Shown one piece after another: positions 15,862-26,400 of a stretch of 64,000 bases of DNA. Below the pieces are notes generated by a model that was not told the origin of the DNA, searched no databases, and worked only from the letters and a program-made list of their open reading frames with translations. Source of the DNA: Prevotellaceae bacterium UBA2852 (GTDB taxonomy: Bacteria; Bacteroidota; Bacteroidia; Bacteroidales; Bacteroidaceae); the NCBI GenBank assembly GCA_002350855.1, contig DEFM01000006.1, forward strand, positions 44,637 to 108,636. The letters run 5' to 3'. A program made the translations under genes and the position numbers. The stretch's first letter is position 1; each line of letters starts with the position of its first letter.

Positions 15862-17224
15862 ATTTCTCCTTAATCACATAGACGCAGGCGGCTCCGACAA
15901 AGAGGAAGATGCCTGCAAGAACAAGCATCACGGACTGCGGTGCCAGTTCGCCTTGAGTGGTAAAGAGGGATAGAACAACGCCGCCAAGTGATGCAGCAAC
16001 TATCTGCGGCACACAGATGGTACCGTTGAAAAGCCCGAGATAGGTGCCGACATGACCGCCCTTGAGTGCGTTGGTAAGGATGGTAAAAGGAAGTGCAAGC
16101 ATTGCTGCCCATGCACAACCGATGAGTGCGAACGAAACGAAGAGTGCATACTGATTGTGCACGAAATAGGTTGACACGAATCCTACTCCACCGATAACGA
16201 GGCTGAGTGAATAAATCAGCCTGCGATTGCGGAAGAGAGGTATTACAACTGCCCAAAGCACAGAACCAATTGCCTGCACTGCGAACAGGATGCCTACCCA
16301 GTCTCCAGCAGCCTGGTATTGCGAAGTCTCTGGGTTAAGCACAATGGTAGAAACTCCGTCAACAACTTTCTCCATGGTCGGTGCATCGAAGGCATTGGTG
16401 GCTACAGTGCCGTTGGTATAGGTCCACATATACATGAACGCTGCCCAGCAGAAGAACTGTACAAGTCCCACTGTCCAGAACACCTTTGGCGCACGCCGCA
16501 GGAGTTGGAACATATTTGGTGACTTTGCATCACCGGACTTCTCTTCTTCCGAAACTGGATGGTACTCATTATAGAGTGCCGGCGGATACTCCTTTACCTT
16601 GATTGTGGTGTAGATGACACAGAGTATCAATATGGCTGCACCTACATAGAACGACCAAATAACACTGTCGGGAATGACACCCTCGGGAGCAGTGTTGCTG
16701 ATTCCGATTGCAGCAAAGAGGAACGGGAACACATAGCCTGCAAGACTTCCTGCATTGCAGAGGAAAGACTGAATGCTATATGCCAGACCTTTCTGTTTCT
16801 CGTTGACCATGTCTCCGACCATCATCTTGAACGGCTGCATAGCCACGTTGATGCTGGTGTCGAGGAACATAAGCGACATGAGTCCGAACACCATCGCCGT
16901 GCTCGCAGTCATTCCGAACGAACCGGCATTGGGCAGGAGACACATCACGAGAACCGCGACGAGCGCACCTATGAAGAGATATGGAATACGTCGTCCGAAT
17001 CGTGTCCAGGTTCTATCGGAGAGTGATCCAATAATTGGTTGCACGATGATGCCCATGAGTGGAGGCAGAATCCAGAAATAGCTGAGTTTATGAGGATCTG
17101 CACCCAATGTAGAGAAAATGCGGCTAATGTTCGCACTTTGCAGGGCATAGGCTATCTGAACTCCGAAGAATCCGAAACTGATGTTCCAGAGTTTCCAAAA
17201 CGACTGATCAGGTATTTGTTTCAT
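15860..17224 (-). CDS. MFS sugar transporter (SLC45/GPH-like), last gene of the sus operon
   Basis: The 454-residue inner-membrane protein has twelve hydrophobic segments. The cytoplasmic-loop signature GSLSDRTWTRFGRRIPY is typical of SLC45/sucrose-maltose type proton symporters, and the N-terminus (WKLWNISFGFFGVQIAYALQ) is family-like. Its ATG overlaps the amylase stop (ATGA), so it is translationally coupled to the starch genes. It most likely imports the glucose or maltose made in the periplasm by SusA and SusB. The B. thetaiotaomicron sus operon lacks this gene, so its inclusion here is a lineage-specific extension. The substrate is inferred from context. Confidence 0.88.
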   Translation of the reverse strand: MKQIPDQSFWKLWNISFGFFGVQIAYALQSANISRIFSTLGADPHKLSYFWILPPLMGIIVQPIIGSLSDRTWTRFGRRIPYLFIGALVAVLVMCLLPNAGSFGMTASTAMVFGLMSLMFLDTSINVAMQPFKMMVGDMVNEKQKGLAYSIQSFLCNAGSLAGYVFPFLFAAIGISNTAPEGVIPDSVIWSFYVGAAILILCVIYTTIKVKEYPPALYNEYHPVSEEEKSGDAKSPNMFQLLRRAPKVFWTVGLVQFFCWAAFMYMWTYTNGTVATNAFDAPTMEKVVDGVSTIVLNPETSQYQAAGDWVGILFAVQAIGSVLWAVVIPLFRNRRLIYSLSLVIGGVGFVSTYFVHNQYALFVSFALIGCAWAAMLALPFTILTNALKGGHVGTYLGLFNGTICVPQIVAASLGGVVLSLFTTQGELAPQSVMLVLAGIFLFVGAACVYVIKEK

Positions 17225-19053
17225 TTTATCAGAACTTTACGACCATTTACAATATAGAATCCCTTACCTGATTGAGACACACGGCGACCTGTGAGGTCGT
17301 AGACCGTAGTATTGCCCTCCCCTTGGGGAGAGATGGAGGTGGCTTCTATTCCTGTAGTCTCCTCATCCACCTCAACAAGGTACTTACCTGCAGCCTGGGA
17401 AGATTTGATTACGAAGAATGTATCTTCACTTACATCGGTAATATCGACGGTCTGCGGACTTCCAGTTCCTGTGGAGAATACAACATTGACAAAATATCCG
17501 GCGGTATTGATATCGAATGTCTGATAATACCATGTATAGCCATTGATTTCACGGGTTGCAGTAATCTGCTTGCCTGGCCATCCGCCATTGAGCTGAGTAT
17601 TGTTGTTGCTGTCCCAGATATAGAAGTTCATGCGGTTCCAGGAGAGTTCATCACGCACATAGATGGTAGCTGTGTGAGGAGTGAACTGATTCTCTTTCTC
17701 CTTTTCCGCTGCCAGTTCGTCATCAATACGCTTTGCTTCTGTCTGCCATGCAGGAATAATATTGTCGGAGAGATAGTAGCAGTATCCTGTACCAGAAAGA
17801 ATCCGAGTGTAACCAGAAGGAGCGGTATAGACGGTTGGAGTCTTACCTACTACACAGATGAGCGAACCGGCAGTACCTGTAGTGCAGACTGCATAGTAGA
17901 ACTGCTGACTTGTAAGTACCTCGTAAGTACTCTGGTTGTGGATTCCTGCAACCTTGCGGGCTGAAATCATGCGTTTCAGATCGTAGCGTTTTGCCTGCCA
18001 GTGTTTGTAGAACACACATGGAGTGCCAGGCATAGCAAGCATGAAAGCGTTGGCTGCAAGAGTGTCTGACCTGATCGGGTCTTGCGGCGCTGATGCAGAA
18101 CGATACTCTGTATCATGGTTTTCAACGAATGTAACGGCGTAGCGCTGGTAATCAGAATTATAGACAAGCGGTTTGCCTGCAGCTGTTTCATTTGAGGCAG
18201 AGAGAAGATTCCAGTTATTCTGTTTGATGGCATCGCGAATACGATAGCGGAACTGGAAGTCGAACGCAGCAGAGAGTTTATTTGTTCCTTCAATCCAGTT
18301 GCGAATCGCAGTTGTTCCATCCCAATACTCTCCCACAGAGAATGTAGGATTAACAGTGCTGTTGTAATCAGCTGTAAACGATGCGCTGTAGCCCTTAACC
18401 ATATCGTAGCGGAAACCAGCGTAACCGAGGTCGTTGAGCAGGAAGTCAAGATATGCTTTCACACAACGGTTGACATTGTCAGACTTATGGTCCAAGTCAC
18501 GTGCTCCGCTCCAGTCCTCTCCAGTGTCGTTGTTTGAAGACAGAGTATAACCATTGTTATTAGCCCAAGTGAGGGTAGCTCCACCGTCGTCGTTTCGGCA
18601 GATATCGGTAGAGAGCATCTGGTAAGTCTGCCCATTGTAGGTCTCAGAAGGGAAGTTCACCATGACTCCATTGTAATAGTCGCGGTGGTTAATCACAACA
18701 TCGGCAATGGTACCAATACCTTTCTCCTTGAAAGTATTGATAAGGCTGCGCAGTTCATTTTCAGTGCCGAACGAACTGTTATGGCGGAAATAGTAGAGAG
18801 GCATGTATCCCATCTGGTTGCCTCCGGCACACTCACCCGACTGAGGAATCCACACGAGATTGAAATAGGGTGCGAGGTCGTCAGCCTGTGATTCAAGCTT
18901 AGTCCAGCGTGAATCCGCAAAACTGTCCCAATAGAATCCCTGCAGCATTACTCCGTCATAGTTGGAGGGCCAGCCGGCAGTCTGTGCCTGCAGACGAACG
19001 CATCCCAACGAAGCGACCAGCAAAAATGTTAAAAGTAAAAATCTATATTTCAT
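17221..19053 (-). CDS. Secreted GH13 alpha-amylase with starch-binding module and C-terminal tail (SusG position)
   Basis: This enzyme cleaves internal alpha-1,4 bonds of starch. The catalytic residues are visible: nucleophile Asp217 (GFRYDMVKG), acid/base Glu242 (SVGEYWDG) and Asp314 (VENHDTEYR). The catalytic domain spans roughly residues 30-420. A CBM26-like starch-binding module follows (about 455-560, RDELSWNRMNFYIWD and WYYQTFDI), then a linker carrying a dispersed-repeat fragment, then a final tail (VYDLTGRRV... to the terminal K) shared with other secreted proteins here. The start is ATG 19053; an in-frame TTG two codons earlier is less likely. It sits where susG is in B. thetaiotaomicron but has a different module layout and a probable type I signal peptide (LQAQ), not a clear lipobox. 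Confidence 0.92.
   Translation of the reverse strand: MKYRFLLLTFLLVASLGCVRLQAQTAGWPSNYDGVMLQGFYWDSFADSRWTKLESQADDLAPYFNLVWIPQSGECAGGNQMGYMPLYYFRHNSSFGTENELRSLINTFKEKGIGTIADVVINHRDYYNGVMVNFPSETYNGQTYQMLSTDICRNDDGGATLTWANNNGYTLSSNNDTGEDWSGARDLDHKSDNVNRCVKAYLDFLLNDLGYAGFRYDMVKGYSASFTADYNSTVNPTFSVGEYWDGTTAIRNWIEGTNKLSAAFDFQFRYRIRDAIKQNNWNLLSASNETAAGKPLVYNSDYQRYAVTFVENHDTEYRSASAPQDPIRSDTLAANAFMLAMPGTPCVFYKHWQAKRYDLKRMISARKVAGIHNQSTYEVLTSQQFYYAVCTTGTAGSLICVVGKTPTVYTAPSGYTRILSGTGYCYYLSDNIIPAWQTEAKRIDDELAAEKEKENQFTPHTATIYVRDELSWNRMNFYIWDSNNNTQLNGGWPGKQITATREINGYTWYYQTFDINTAGYFVNVVFSTGTGSPQTVDITDVSEDTFFVIKSSQAAGKYLVEVDEETTGIEATSISPQGEGNTTVYDLTGRRVSQSGKGFYIVNGRKVLIK
17314..17346 (-). repeat. Dispersed repeat fragment embedded in amylase CDS
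   Basis: On the minus strand it reads gaagccacctccatctctcc then ccaaggggagggc, following the gaagcc-cctc-ctc-cccc-aagggg-ag order of the helicase insert and of the intergenic copy at 32853-32953. It falls in the linker between the starch-binding module and the C-terminal tail and keeps the frame (EATSISPQGEG). Confidence 0.5.
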
Positions 19054-19070
19054 AAGCAAGGAAAAATGAA

Positions 19071-19103
19071 GGGCGAAGGATAGGACAAGCCTATTCTCCG
19101 CCC
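19071..19103 (-). terminator. Hairpin before the amylase gene (attenuator or processing site)
   Basis: gggcg (19071-19075) pairs with cgccc (19099-19103), and atagg pairs with cctat around a five-base loop. Read on the minus strand it is followed by ttcattttt, so it can partly terminate transcription 18 bp before the amylase ATG. Confidence 0.6.
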
Positions 19104-19119
19104 TTTTGAAGATTTTACA

Positions 19120-20571
19120 TTATTGTTTCACTATTGAGAAACGTCCTGTGATGTCGTTGAAGTAGAAGTCGTATGTTCCTGCTTCACCGATGACGATGTT
19201 GTCACCACCTGGTTTCACATAGTAAGTGTCAGCGTTGATCTCTGCACTCTTATCGCTACCCCAGTTGATGTCCCAACCGTGGTTAGCACGGAACTTGACT
19301 TCAGTTGGAGAATCGAAAGATACAGATGCTGTCCAGTTGTGAGGAGCAGACTCAAGCTGAGTCATATCTACATCAGATGACCAGTCGCTGAATCCGCCAA
19401 TGATACCGATAGTCTCGTAGTCAACAGGATTTTCAACAGCTGTCCATTCGTAGGTCTTAGCTGCCATGTTAATAGTCAGGACGTAGATACCGCCTGCTTC
19501 AGCAGGACCGAATGCGCCTGCATCTGAATTAACAAGTGAACCAGAAGCATCAGTTGAACCGTTTTCCACTGCACCGTAAGCAACGTCCCAGCTTCCGAAG
19601 TTATCTTCATCCCAGATCTTCAAGCTCCACTGGTTAGCCCAGTTGGTAGCGTAAGAGTAGACGTTGCCTCCATGAGCATAGAAGAGACAAGTGCGGCTGG
19701 AGTCACTCCATCCGTTAGGAGTTCCAACTACATAGTACTTCTTCTCAACTGGTTCGAACTTATACATACCCTTGTTCATGTCGAGGGTGATGATATATGT
19801 TCCTGCACCTGTGATGACAGGAGTCTGGAAACCGCCATAGATTGGGTCGTTGCCCCAAACGAGAAGATTCACAGGAGAGTTGTCACCATTAACGGCACAA
19901 CCCATTGCTACAGCGTCCCAAGTGAAGTCTCCTTCACCGAAACCAGAACCTTTGTAGAACTTAAACCAGTTGTCGCCGTCCTTTGTTACAACTACTTCTG
20001 CCTGATAAACACCAGCCTCAGTCTGAGTCATCCAAATTGGAGATCCTGGATTCCAGCCCTGGAAGTCACCGAGGAGTGCATAACCAGCCTCATCGATTTC
20101 AGGAGTGCCGGCAGGAGTAAGGGAAACCTTAGTAGTAGCCTTTACAGGAGCACCCTCACCAGTAGTAAGGATTGCCGAAAACTCTGTCACTACGTCAACC
20201 TCATGAGCAGTAGCAGAACGGTCAAGAGTCTTAGCCTCGATGAGTGAATCCAACTCTGCTGCACGAACCATCACTTTACCGTCTTCCAAAGTAGCAGCAA
20301 TAGGTGTACCCAGGATTGACAGTGAATTGAGTTTGCAGCTTGCGATGTTGGCATTATCTGCAGCAACAGACACAATCGCAACATATTCCGGAGTTTCGTC
20401 ATTCATTACAATCACAGCATCGCTACCGGCAGAGACATTCAAACCATAGGTGTTTGCATCATCCTCCTGATTGTATGCTTGAGGCGAAGCCCAATCGTCA
20501 AAATCCTCGTTGCAGGCAACCGTTGCGAATGTTGCCAAGAGAATTCCAGCATATAAAAATAACTTTTTCAT
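19120..20571 (-). CDS. susF: SusF-like outer-membrane starch-binding lipoprotein
   Basis: SusE/SusF proteins sit on the cell surface and hold starch next to the SusCD importer without cleaving it. This 483-residue protein has a lipoprotein signal ending TVAC (Cys20) and an N-terminal Ig-like domain (about 30-150). Three starch-binding repeats follow, starting at YALLGDFQGWNPGSP, YYVVGTPNGWSDSSR and GIIGGFSDWSSDVDMTQ, each with the aromatic residues expected to stack on glucose rings. Three C-terminal modules favour the SusF type over SusE. It lies 16 bp downstream of susE. The symbol is given by position and domain count, not by alignment. Confidence 0.85.
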   Translation of the reverse strand: MKKLFLYAGILLATFATVACNEDFDDWASPQAYNQEDDANTYGLNVSAGSDAVIVMNDETPEYVAIVSVAADNANIASCKLNSLSILGTPIAATLEDGKVMVRAAELDSLIEAKTLDRSATAHEVDVVTEFSAILTTGEGAPVKATTKVSLTPAGTPEIDEAGYALLGDFQGWNPGSPIWMTQTEAGVYQAEVVVTKDGDNWFKFYKGSGFGEGDFTWDAVAMGCAVNGDNSPVNLLVWGNDPIYGGFQTPVITGAGTYIITLDMNKGMYKFEPVEKKYYVVGTPNGWSDSSRTCLFYAHGGNVYSYATNWANQWSLKIWDEDNFGSWDVAYGAVENGSTDASGSLVNSDAGAFGPAEAGGIYVLTINMAAKTYEWTAVENPVDYETIGIIGGFSDWSSDVDMTQLESAPHNWTASVSFDSPTEVKFRANHGWDINWGSDKSAEINADTYYVKPGGDNIVIGEAGTYDFYFNDITGRFSIVKQ

Positions 20572-20586
20572 ATCATTTCAATTTTA

Positions 20587-21732
20587 TTATTCAACATGTC
20601 CGGTACCGGCTGTAAAGTTGAGATATACAGTCTGTCCTGCGCTTACCTGCTTAGAGTAATCTTCACCAACATTTTCAGCCCAGTTCGATGGAATATCTAT
20701 GTCACGATAGTAGAGTGTACCATCAGACTTGATAGTAAATTCAGTCTTCCACCAGTCAGTGCCGCAATCGACTGCAAGACGAAGCTCACCGCTGCCACCA
20801 AGTGCTGGAGAAGCCCATTCTTCATCGGCACCTGCGCTTGGAGTGAATTTCCATGCATCAGACAATGACCATTCACCTCCTGCAGCTGCACCAATCACAT
20901 AAACCTTAGGTTCGTTGATTTCAACTGTGTAGATTACTGCTCCGTTAGCAACCTTGGTCTTAACCAATACATTGTACCAACCAGCGTTTGTAATCTTCAT
21001 GTTGGATGTTTCGCTGTCACCACCTGACACGAATCCTGCATTTGCATTGTCGACTGGAGTTACCTGTCCGTAACCCTTATCGTTGCCTTGCCATCCTGCA
21101 TCAGGATTAACTTTGAACTCGGCACCAGCCTGCATGTAAACGATGCCATAGAACCAACCGTCCTGACTATATGCCGGATGCAGAGGAACAAATGTGCTCC
21201 AGCCAGCAGATGCTGGGAAGTCACCAACAACATGCATCTTAGATGGGAGTTCGATAACCACTTCAGGAACGTATGCCTGAACCTGAGGAAGTGTAATCAC
21301 GTTAGACTCAGACTTGCCGAGTTCCGGATTACCCTTTACTGCAGCAGTGAGTTTGATGTACACTGGTATTGGTGCAGAAAGATCTGCATCTCCAGCAATG
21401 TTAAGAATCATCTCGTTGAGTTCAGAAGCAGGAATCTTGAACATAGCACTGGTTGAAGTAGTAGCCAGAGGGGTGAAGATTTCATTGTCAAGACTCACGT
21501 GTGCAGTATACTCTGTAGCTGCAGGGAAGCCATATTCAGGCTGTGTAGTAGTGAGAGTAACGTACTCTGAATTTTTGAGGTCATAGACATTATTAGCTGC
21601 ATAGGCAGGTGTGTTGAGCACAAATGTCGGTGCCTCGTGGAATGTTGGATTGCTGTCGCGGTCTTCACTGCACGATGTGCCAAACATAAGCACCGCACTG
21701 GCTACCAACAATGAATAAAATATCTTTTTCAT
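20587..21732 (-). CDS. susE: SusE-like outer-membrane starch-binding lipoprotein
   Basis: The 381-residue lipoprotein (lipobox GTSC, Cys21) has the SusE N-terminal domain (FVLNTPAYAANNVYDLKNSE, TTTQPEYGFPAATEYTAHVS). Two starch-binding repeats follow (MHVVGDFPASAGWSTFVPL and VYVIGAAAGGEWSLSDAWKF), the number known for SusE. It is predicted to be a surface-exposed accessory protein that binds starch for SusCD. A dispersed repeat with a strong GC hairpin separates it from susD, while susF follows after 15 bp. Confidence 0.87.
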   Translation of the reverse strand: MKKIFYSLLVASAVLMFGTSCSEDRDSNPTFHEAPTFVLNTPAYAANNVYDLKNSEYVTLTTTQPEYGFPAATEYTAHVSLDNEIFTPLATTSTSAMFKIPASELNEMILNIAGDADLSAPIPVYIKLTAAVKGNPELGKSESNVITLPQVQAYVPEVVIELPSKMHVVGDFPASAGWSTFVPLHPAYSQDGWFYGIVYMQAGAEFKVNPDAGWQGNDKGYGQVTPVDNANAGFVSGGDSETSNMKITNAGWYNVLVKTKVANGAVIYTVEINEPKVYVIGAAAGGEWSLSDAWKFTPSAGADEEWASPALGGSGELRLAVDCGTDWWKTEFTIKSDGTLYYRDIDIPSNWAENVGEDYSKQVSAGQTVYLNFTAGTGHVE

Positions 21733-21765
21733 AATGTAAGTTCTTAAGTATTTAAGTTTTTGAGT

Positions 21766-21824
21766 TCCTATCCGAATGGCAGGTAACCACTCCCCTCCCC
21801 TGGGAGGGGCAAGGGGGGAGGGTC
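21766..21824 (-). repeat. Dispersed repeat with GC hairpin between susD and susE
   Basis: On the minus strand the copy reads agaccctccccccttgccc, then cccctccc-ag-gggagggg (a perfect 8-bp stem, 21792-21809), then ggttacctgccattcggatagg. The A/T-rich unit aactcaaaaacttaaat lies between it and the susE start codon. The stem lies between two genes of one operon and could cause partial termination or block RNases. Confidence 0.75.
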
Positions 21825-21827
21825 TGT

Positions 21828-23468
21828 TTAATAGCCAGCATTCTGATGCATGTTTTTATTCGAATTCAGTTCGTTAGAAGGAATTGGGTAGAGGTTGTAG
21901 ATATCGCTCACACCATTTCCTGCGTATGAACCGCCCTTCCAATCCCAGAGATAATTACCAGAAGTGAAGAGACCGAAGCGGATGAGGTCACTACGACGAC
22001 GTCCTTCGAAATAGAACTCACGGCACCACTCATCTATGAGGTCGCTCTCAGTTACAGATGTGAGAGGAGTAGCGTTGGCACGGGTACGAATCGTATTGAT
22101 CGCATTGAGAGTAGTTTCATTGTCACCGCCTGCACGCAGGTTTGCTTCAGCAAGAATGAGGTAAGCCTCAGCCACACGGAAGAATGGAACATCGGTATCT
22201 GGGAATGTTACATCGTGAGGAGTAGAACCGTCGGTATAGACATTGCTCCACTTCATGATGCCAAGACCTGCAGAGAATGTAGTCTTCTCTTCGGTAGAGA
22301 TAGTGCGCTGCTTGCTGCCATCGTCGGCTGCTCCGGAGAAGAAGAGTGCGCGGTCGTCGCCAGCAGCTGCTGCCACAGCGTTTGGGTCGTTAACCATCGG
22401 CACAGTAGTCAGGTCAGGGAAGAACTTATTAACCATAGCCTCGCGTGCACGGTTACAAGTCCACTGTGACTTAGGCAGACCTTGTGCTGGTGAGCCATCA
22501 CCTGTAGTTGACGCAATAGTGTAGGTTGAACCACCGTATGAACGGGATGTTGCTCCGTCGCAACGGATTGGGAAGATAATTTCCTTACGAGCATTATCGT
22601 TTTCACCATTATCACCCATGAACAGTTGCTGATAAGCAGTGTAACCGTTCTTAGGATCTGTGCAGAGAGAATAACTGCTGTTGATTACTTTGTTAGCATA
22701 AGTCACAGCGTCGTTCCAGCGCTCTACGCCTGTGTAAACCTTTGCATTAAGATAAATTCTTGCGAGAAGGAGGTTTGCAGCCACCTTGTTGGCACGTCCA
22801 TAGTTGGTGTTGTCGTTGGTGTTGTCAAGGAGCACTTCCTTGGAATCCTCATTTTCGCCATTGATTGCCTTAAGTTCTGACTCAACATAAGCAAACACTT
22901 CTGCACGTGTCTTCTCCACTGGCAGATCCTCGTTGAAATGTTCCTTGAAAGGAGCACGTCCGTAGAGATCCATGAAGTAGTAGTAGTGGAGAGCACGGAT
23001 GAAGCGGACTTCCGCACGGTTCTGCAGAACCTGAGCATCAGTTGAACCTTCTGTCTCGTCAAGATAGAAATTGCACAATGTAATGTTGTACATAATGCGA
23101 TAATAAGTCAACTCGTTATATCCGTGAGATGAGTTCCAGCTCAGGTTAGTAAGTTCTGGGATACCAGCGTCACCCTGCCATGTCCAGATGCACTCGTCGG
23201 AACAGAGTTCATTAGCTTCGAATATACGACGGTAGAAAGAAGAGTTACCTTCGTCAAACTGTGCCATATCGGCATTACCTGCTCCTCCCGTCACACCTGT
23301 AAGTGTGAGGTTGCCATAAATTTTGACAAGCAGTCCTGTAGGGTCCAATGTTGTATTGGTTTGTGGGTCTGTGATTCTCTGGTCCAGCTCATCAGCACAT
23401 GAAACTGCTCCCAATCCGAGAACAACGCCAACAGCCACAGGAATTATATTTTTTATAAATCGATTCAT
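21828..23468 (-). CDS. susD: SusD-family starch-binding outer-membrane lipoprotein
   Basis: SusD is the hinged lid on the SusC pore that captures maltooligosaccharides. The 546-residue protein has a lipoprotein signal (GAVSC, Cys24) and the helical TPR-like core typical of RagB/SusD (RFIRALHYYYFMDLYGRAPF, AYLILAEANLRAGGDNETTLNAINTIRTRA split over two segments, and the C-terminal EFYFEGRRRSDLIRFG). It ends LYPIPSNELNSNKNMHQNAGY-like, the usual SusD C-terminus. It follows susC by 26 bp, as expected for an obligate pair. The operon context gives starch as the substrate. Confidence 0.95.
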   Translation of the reverse strand: MNRFIKNIIPVAVGVVLGLGAVSCADELDQRITDPQTNTTLDPTGLLVKIYGNLTLTGVTGGAGNADMAQFDEGNSSFYRRIFEANELCSDECIWTWQGDAGIPELTNLSWNSSHGYNELTYYRIMYNITLCNFYLDETEGSTDAQVLQNRAEVRFIRALHYYYFMDLYGRAPFKEHFNEDLPVEKTRAEVFAYVESELKAINGENEDSKEVLLDNTNDNTNYGRANKVAANLLLARIYLNAKVYTGVERWNDAVTYANKVINSSYSLCTDPKNGYTAYQQLFMGDNGENDNARKEIIFPIRCDGATSRSYGGSTYTIASTTGDGSPAQGLPKSQWTCNRAREAMVNKFFPDLTTVPMVNDPNAVAAAAGDDRALFFSGAADDGSKQRTISTEEKTTFSAGLGIMKWSNVYTDGSTPHDVTFPDTDVPFFRVAEAYLILAEANLRAGGDNETTLNAINTIRTRANATPLTSVTESDLIDEWCREFYFEGRRRSDLIRFGLFTSGNYLWDWKGGSYAGNGVSDIYNLYPIPSNELNSNKNMHQNAGY

Positions 23469-23494
23469 AACTAATATAAATTATAAATTACAAA

Positions 23495-26400
23495 TTAAAA
23501 GTTCAGACTCAGACCAAGAACATAGGATACTGGGCGTGGGAATACGTTTCCGTCAACACCGCTACCATGCTTACGTTCTGGATCAATACCATCATATTTA
23601 GTGATTACGAACGGATTTGAAACTGTGACGTAAACACGTCCGCCAATACCCTTGTAGCTGTCACCAGAGAAGAGGTGGTCGAAAGAATAACCGAGGTTGA
23701 TGTTGTCGCAGCGAACGAATGACGCATTGCGAATGAAGTAATCACTCATGTAATAGTCGGTCTTTCCCTGGAATCCAAGACTTACGGCTTCACCTGTAGT
23801 GTTGTTGTATGCAGAGTTAGAATAGATACCAGCATAAGATACATTAGCCTTGCCTGCGAGGAAGTCGTAGTAGAGATAGTTGTTCAGACTTGCACGGAGA
23901 GAGAAACTGAAGTCCCAACGCTTCCAGATGAATTTGTTGGTAAGACCCATAGTAACGTCAGCTGTAGGCTTCTTGTAAACATACTTGTCATCGGCATTGA
24001 TTACACCGTCGGCATTGCGGTCTACGAATACACCTTCGATAGGCTTGCCTGCTTCGTCATAAACCTGCTGGTAAACATAGAAACTGTTGGCTGCATAACC
24101 CACCTTGTTTACCTGAACCTTGTTGTCAAGACCAGCACTGATCTTGTCGCCTGTCAGGACGTAGTCAGCATCGTCATAGAGCTTGGTAATCTTGTTAGCG
24201 TTCCAAGTACAGTTATAGTTAACTGTCCATGAGAAGTCACGTGTAGAAATCGGGTGAGCATTGATAGAGAATTCAACACCCTTGTTGGTAAGTTCACCGA
24301 TATTCTTGATAAGATAGTTACCGAAGTTGATACCTGAAGCAACAGGCACTGCACTCATAAGGTCGGTGGTCTTGCGGTAGTAGAAGTCCAAGCTACCGTC
24401 GATACGGCCGTTGAGGAAGCTCCAGTCAAGTCCGGCGTTCCATGTAGCTGTCTTTTCCCACTTCAAGTCGCTGTTGTATACTTCAGGACGAATCATGTAG
24501 TAGTCAGAAGTACCGAGAGAATACTGAGCGTACTGGTCACCTGTGACATAGCGAGGCAGGTAGTAGAAGTCCATGATTGTGTTGTTGTAGGTACCAAGAT
24601 CCTGCTGACCAGTGAGACCCCATCCGAGACGCAGCTTCAGGTCGTCGAATGCAGTAGCGTTCTTCATAAACGGCTCTTCATTGATTTTCCATGCCAAGCC
24701 AACTGCAGGGAAGTAACCCCACTTATTGCCTGTAGCAAAACGGGAAGAACCGTCGGCACGCATTGTGAATGTAAGCAGGTAGCGGTCTAAAGCAGAGTAA
24801 TTGAGTCGTCCGAAGTAGCTGACGAGAGAATACTTAGGAGTGATGTGAGCCTTCTCGTTGCGAAGTGATGGAGAATAAGCTACAGGAGTATCGAGTATAT
24901 TGCCATTCTCGTCGTACCATTCGTTACCCTGGCCATAGCTGTAGTAGCTACGGTGGAAGTGCTGCTGTTCTGCACCAACCATCACATCGAACTTCTGATT
25001 ATTTGAGAATTCATGAGCATACTGAGCATAGATATTTGCCAATACATTGTACTTGTATGACTGGTCAACACCCTCCCAACCATAGTAGTTGTTGCTGTAA
25101 GAATAAGGAGAAATGCTGTTAAGCTCGCGACCTTCGCTGTAGTCACCGCTGAGACTTGCATGAATGCGCAGATCCTCAAATCCATGAATCTTATAGTCTG
25201 CATCAATACCACCAATCAATACATCGGAATTGGCACGTTTGTTCTGCAGATTAAGCAGAGCGACAGGGTTCTGAGGAGTATTGGTGTTAGAGATGTGTGT
25301 CCACTCAGGATTGTTCATGTTGGCATTCACCACATTCTGCCAATAGCCACCGAATTCAGGATAAGTGTCATCATGTATAGGCTGGGTTGGGTCTGTGCGG
25401 AGAGCGCCACCGATTGCTGCGCCTGCATCTGCATAGCGGTTCTTAGCATGCATATATTTAGCAGAGAGGTTTACAGCCAAGTGGTTGTCCAGAAATGTAG
25501 GATTGAGGTTCAGGGCAGCTGTGAAACGCTCGAAGTTGGAGGTCTTCACAATACCATCCTTGTTAGAGTAACCGAGGCTGACACGGTAAGGCAGGTTGCC
25601 GAGACTCTTCACCGCACCGCTTATACCGATTTGGTGATCATGACCGATTGCAGTCTGCAGCACTTCGTCCATCCAGTTAGTGTTAGCAGTGCCCAGTCCG
25701 TTTCCGCTTTGTCCGAGAGTGTTAATCACATAGTCGCGATATTCATCACCTGAAAGAACCTCATAGGTCTTTCTTGCGTGGCTCACGCTGAAAGTTCCGG
25801 AATAAGTGACTTTAGGTCTGAATTCATTTGACTGACCCTTCTTTGTAGTGATAATGATGACACCGTTTGATGCACGGCTACCATAGATAGCAGTTGCAGA
25901 TGCATCCTTCAGCACGGTGAAGGTTTCGATATCCTCAGGATTCACCATTGAGAGAGGGTTCGACAAACCCTGAACGCCACTGTTATCCATTGCAAGTCCG
26001 TCAATCACGATAAGAGGGTCGTTGCTTGCATTAAGAGAAGCACCACCACGGATGCGGATGCTGGCACCACCACCAGGAGTACCGTCATTGGTTATAACAC
26101 TCACACCGGCGATTTTACCAACGAGCATGTCCTGAGCATTAGTGCTGATATTCTTACTGATTGCGTCAGGACGGATAGCAGTAACAGATCCTGTGAGGTC
26201 ATCTTTCTTCACAGAACCGTAACCGATTACCACTGCCTCACTAAGAACTTTAGTGTCTTCCTGCATCACAACCATAAGGCTTGGAGCAGCAGCCACTTCC
26301 TTAGTTTGGAAACCGATGAATGAAATAACGAGAGTTGCTCCGCGTGGAGCCTTCATCGTGAAATTACCGTTCATGTCAGTAGTAGTACCGTTTGAAGTTC

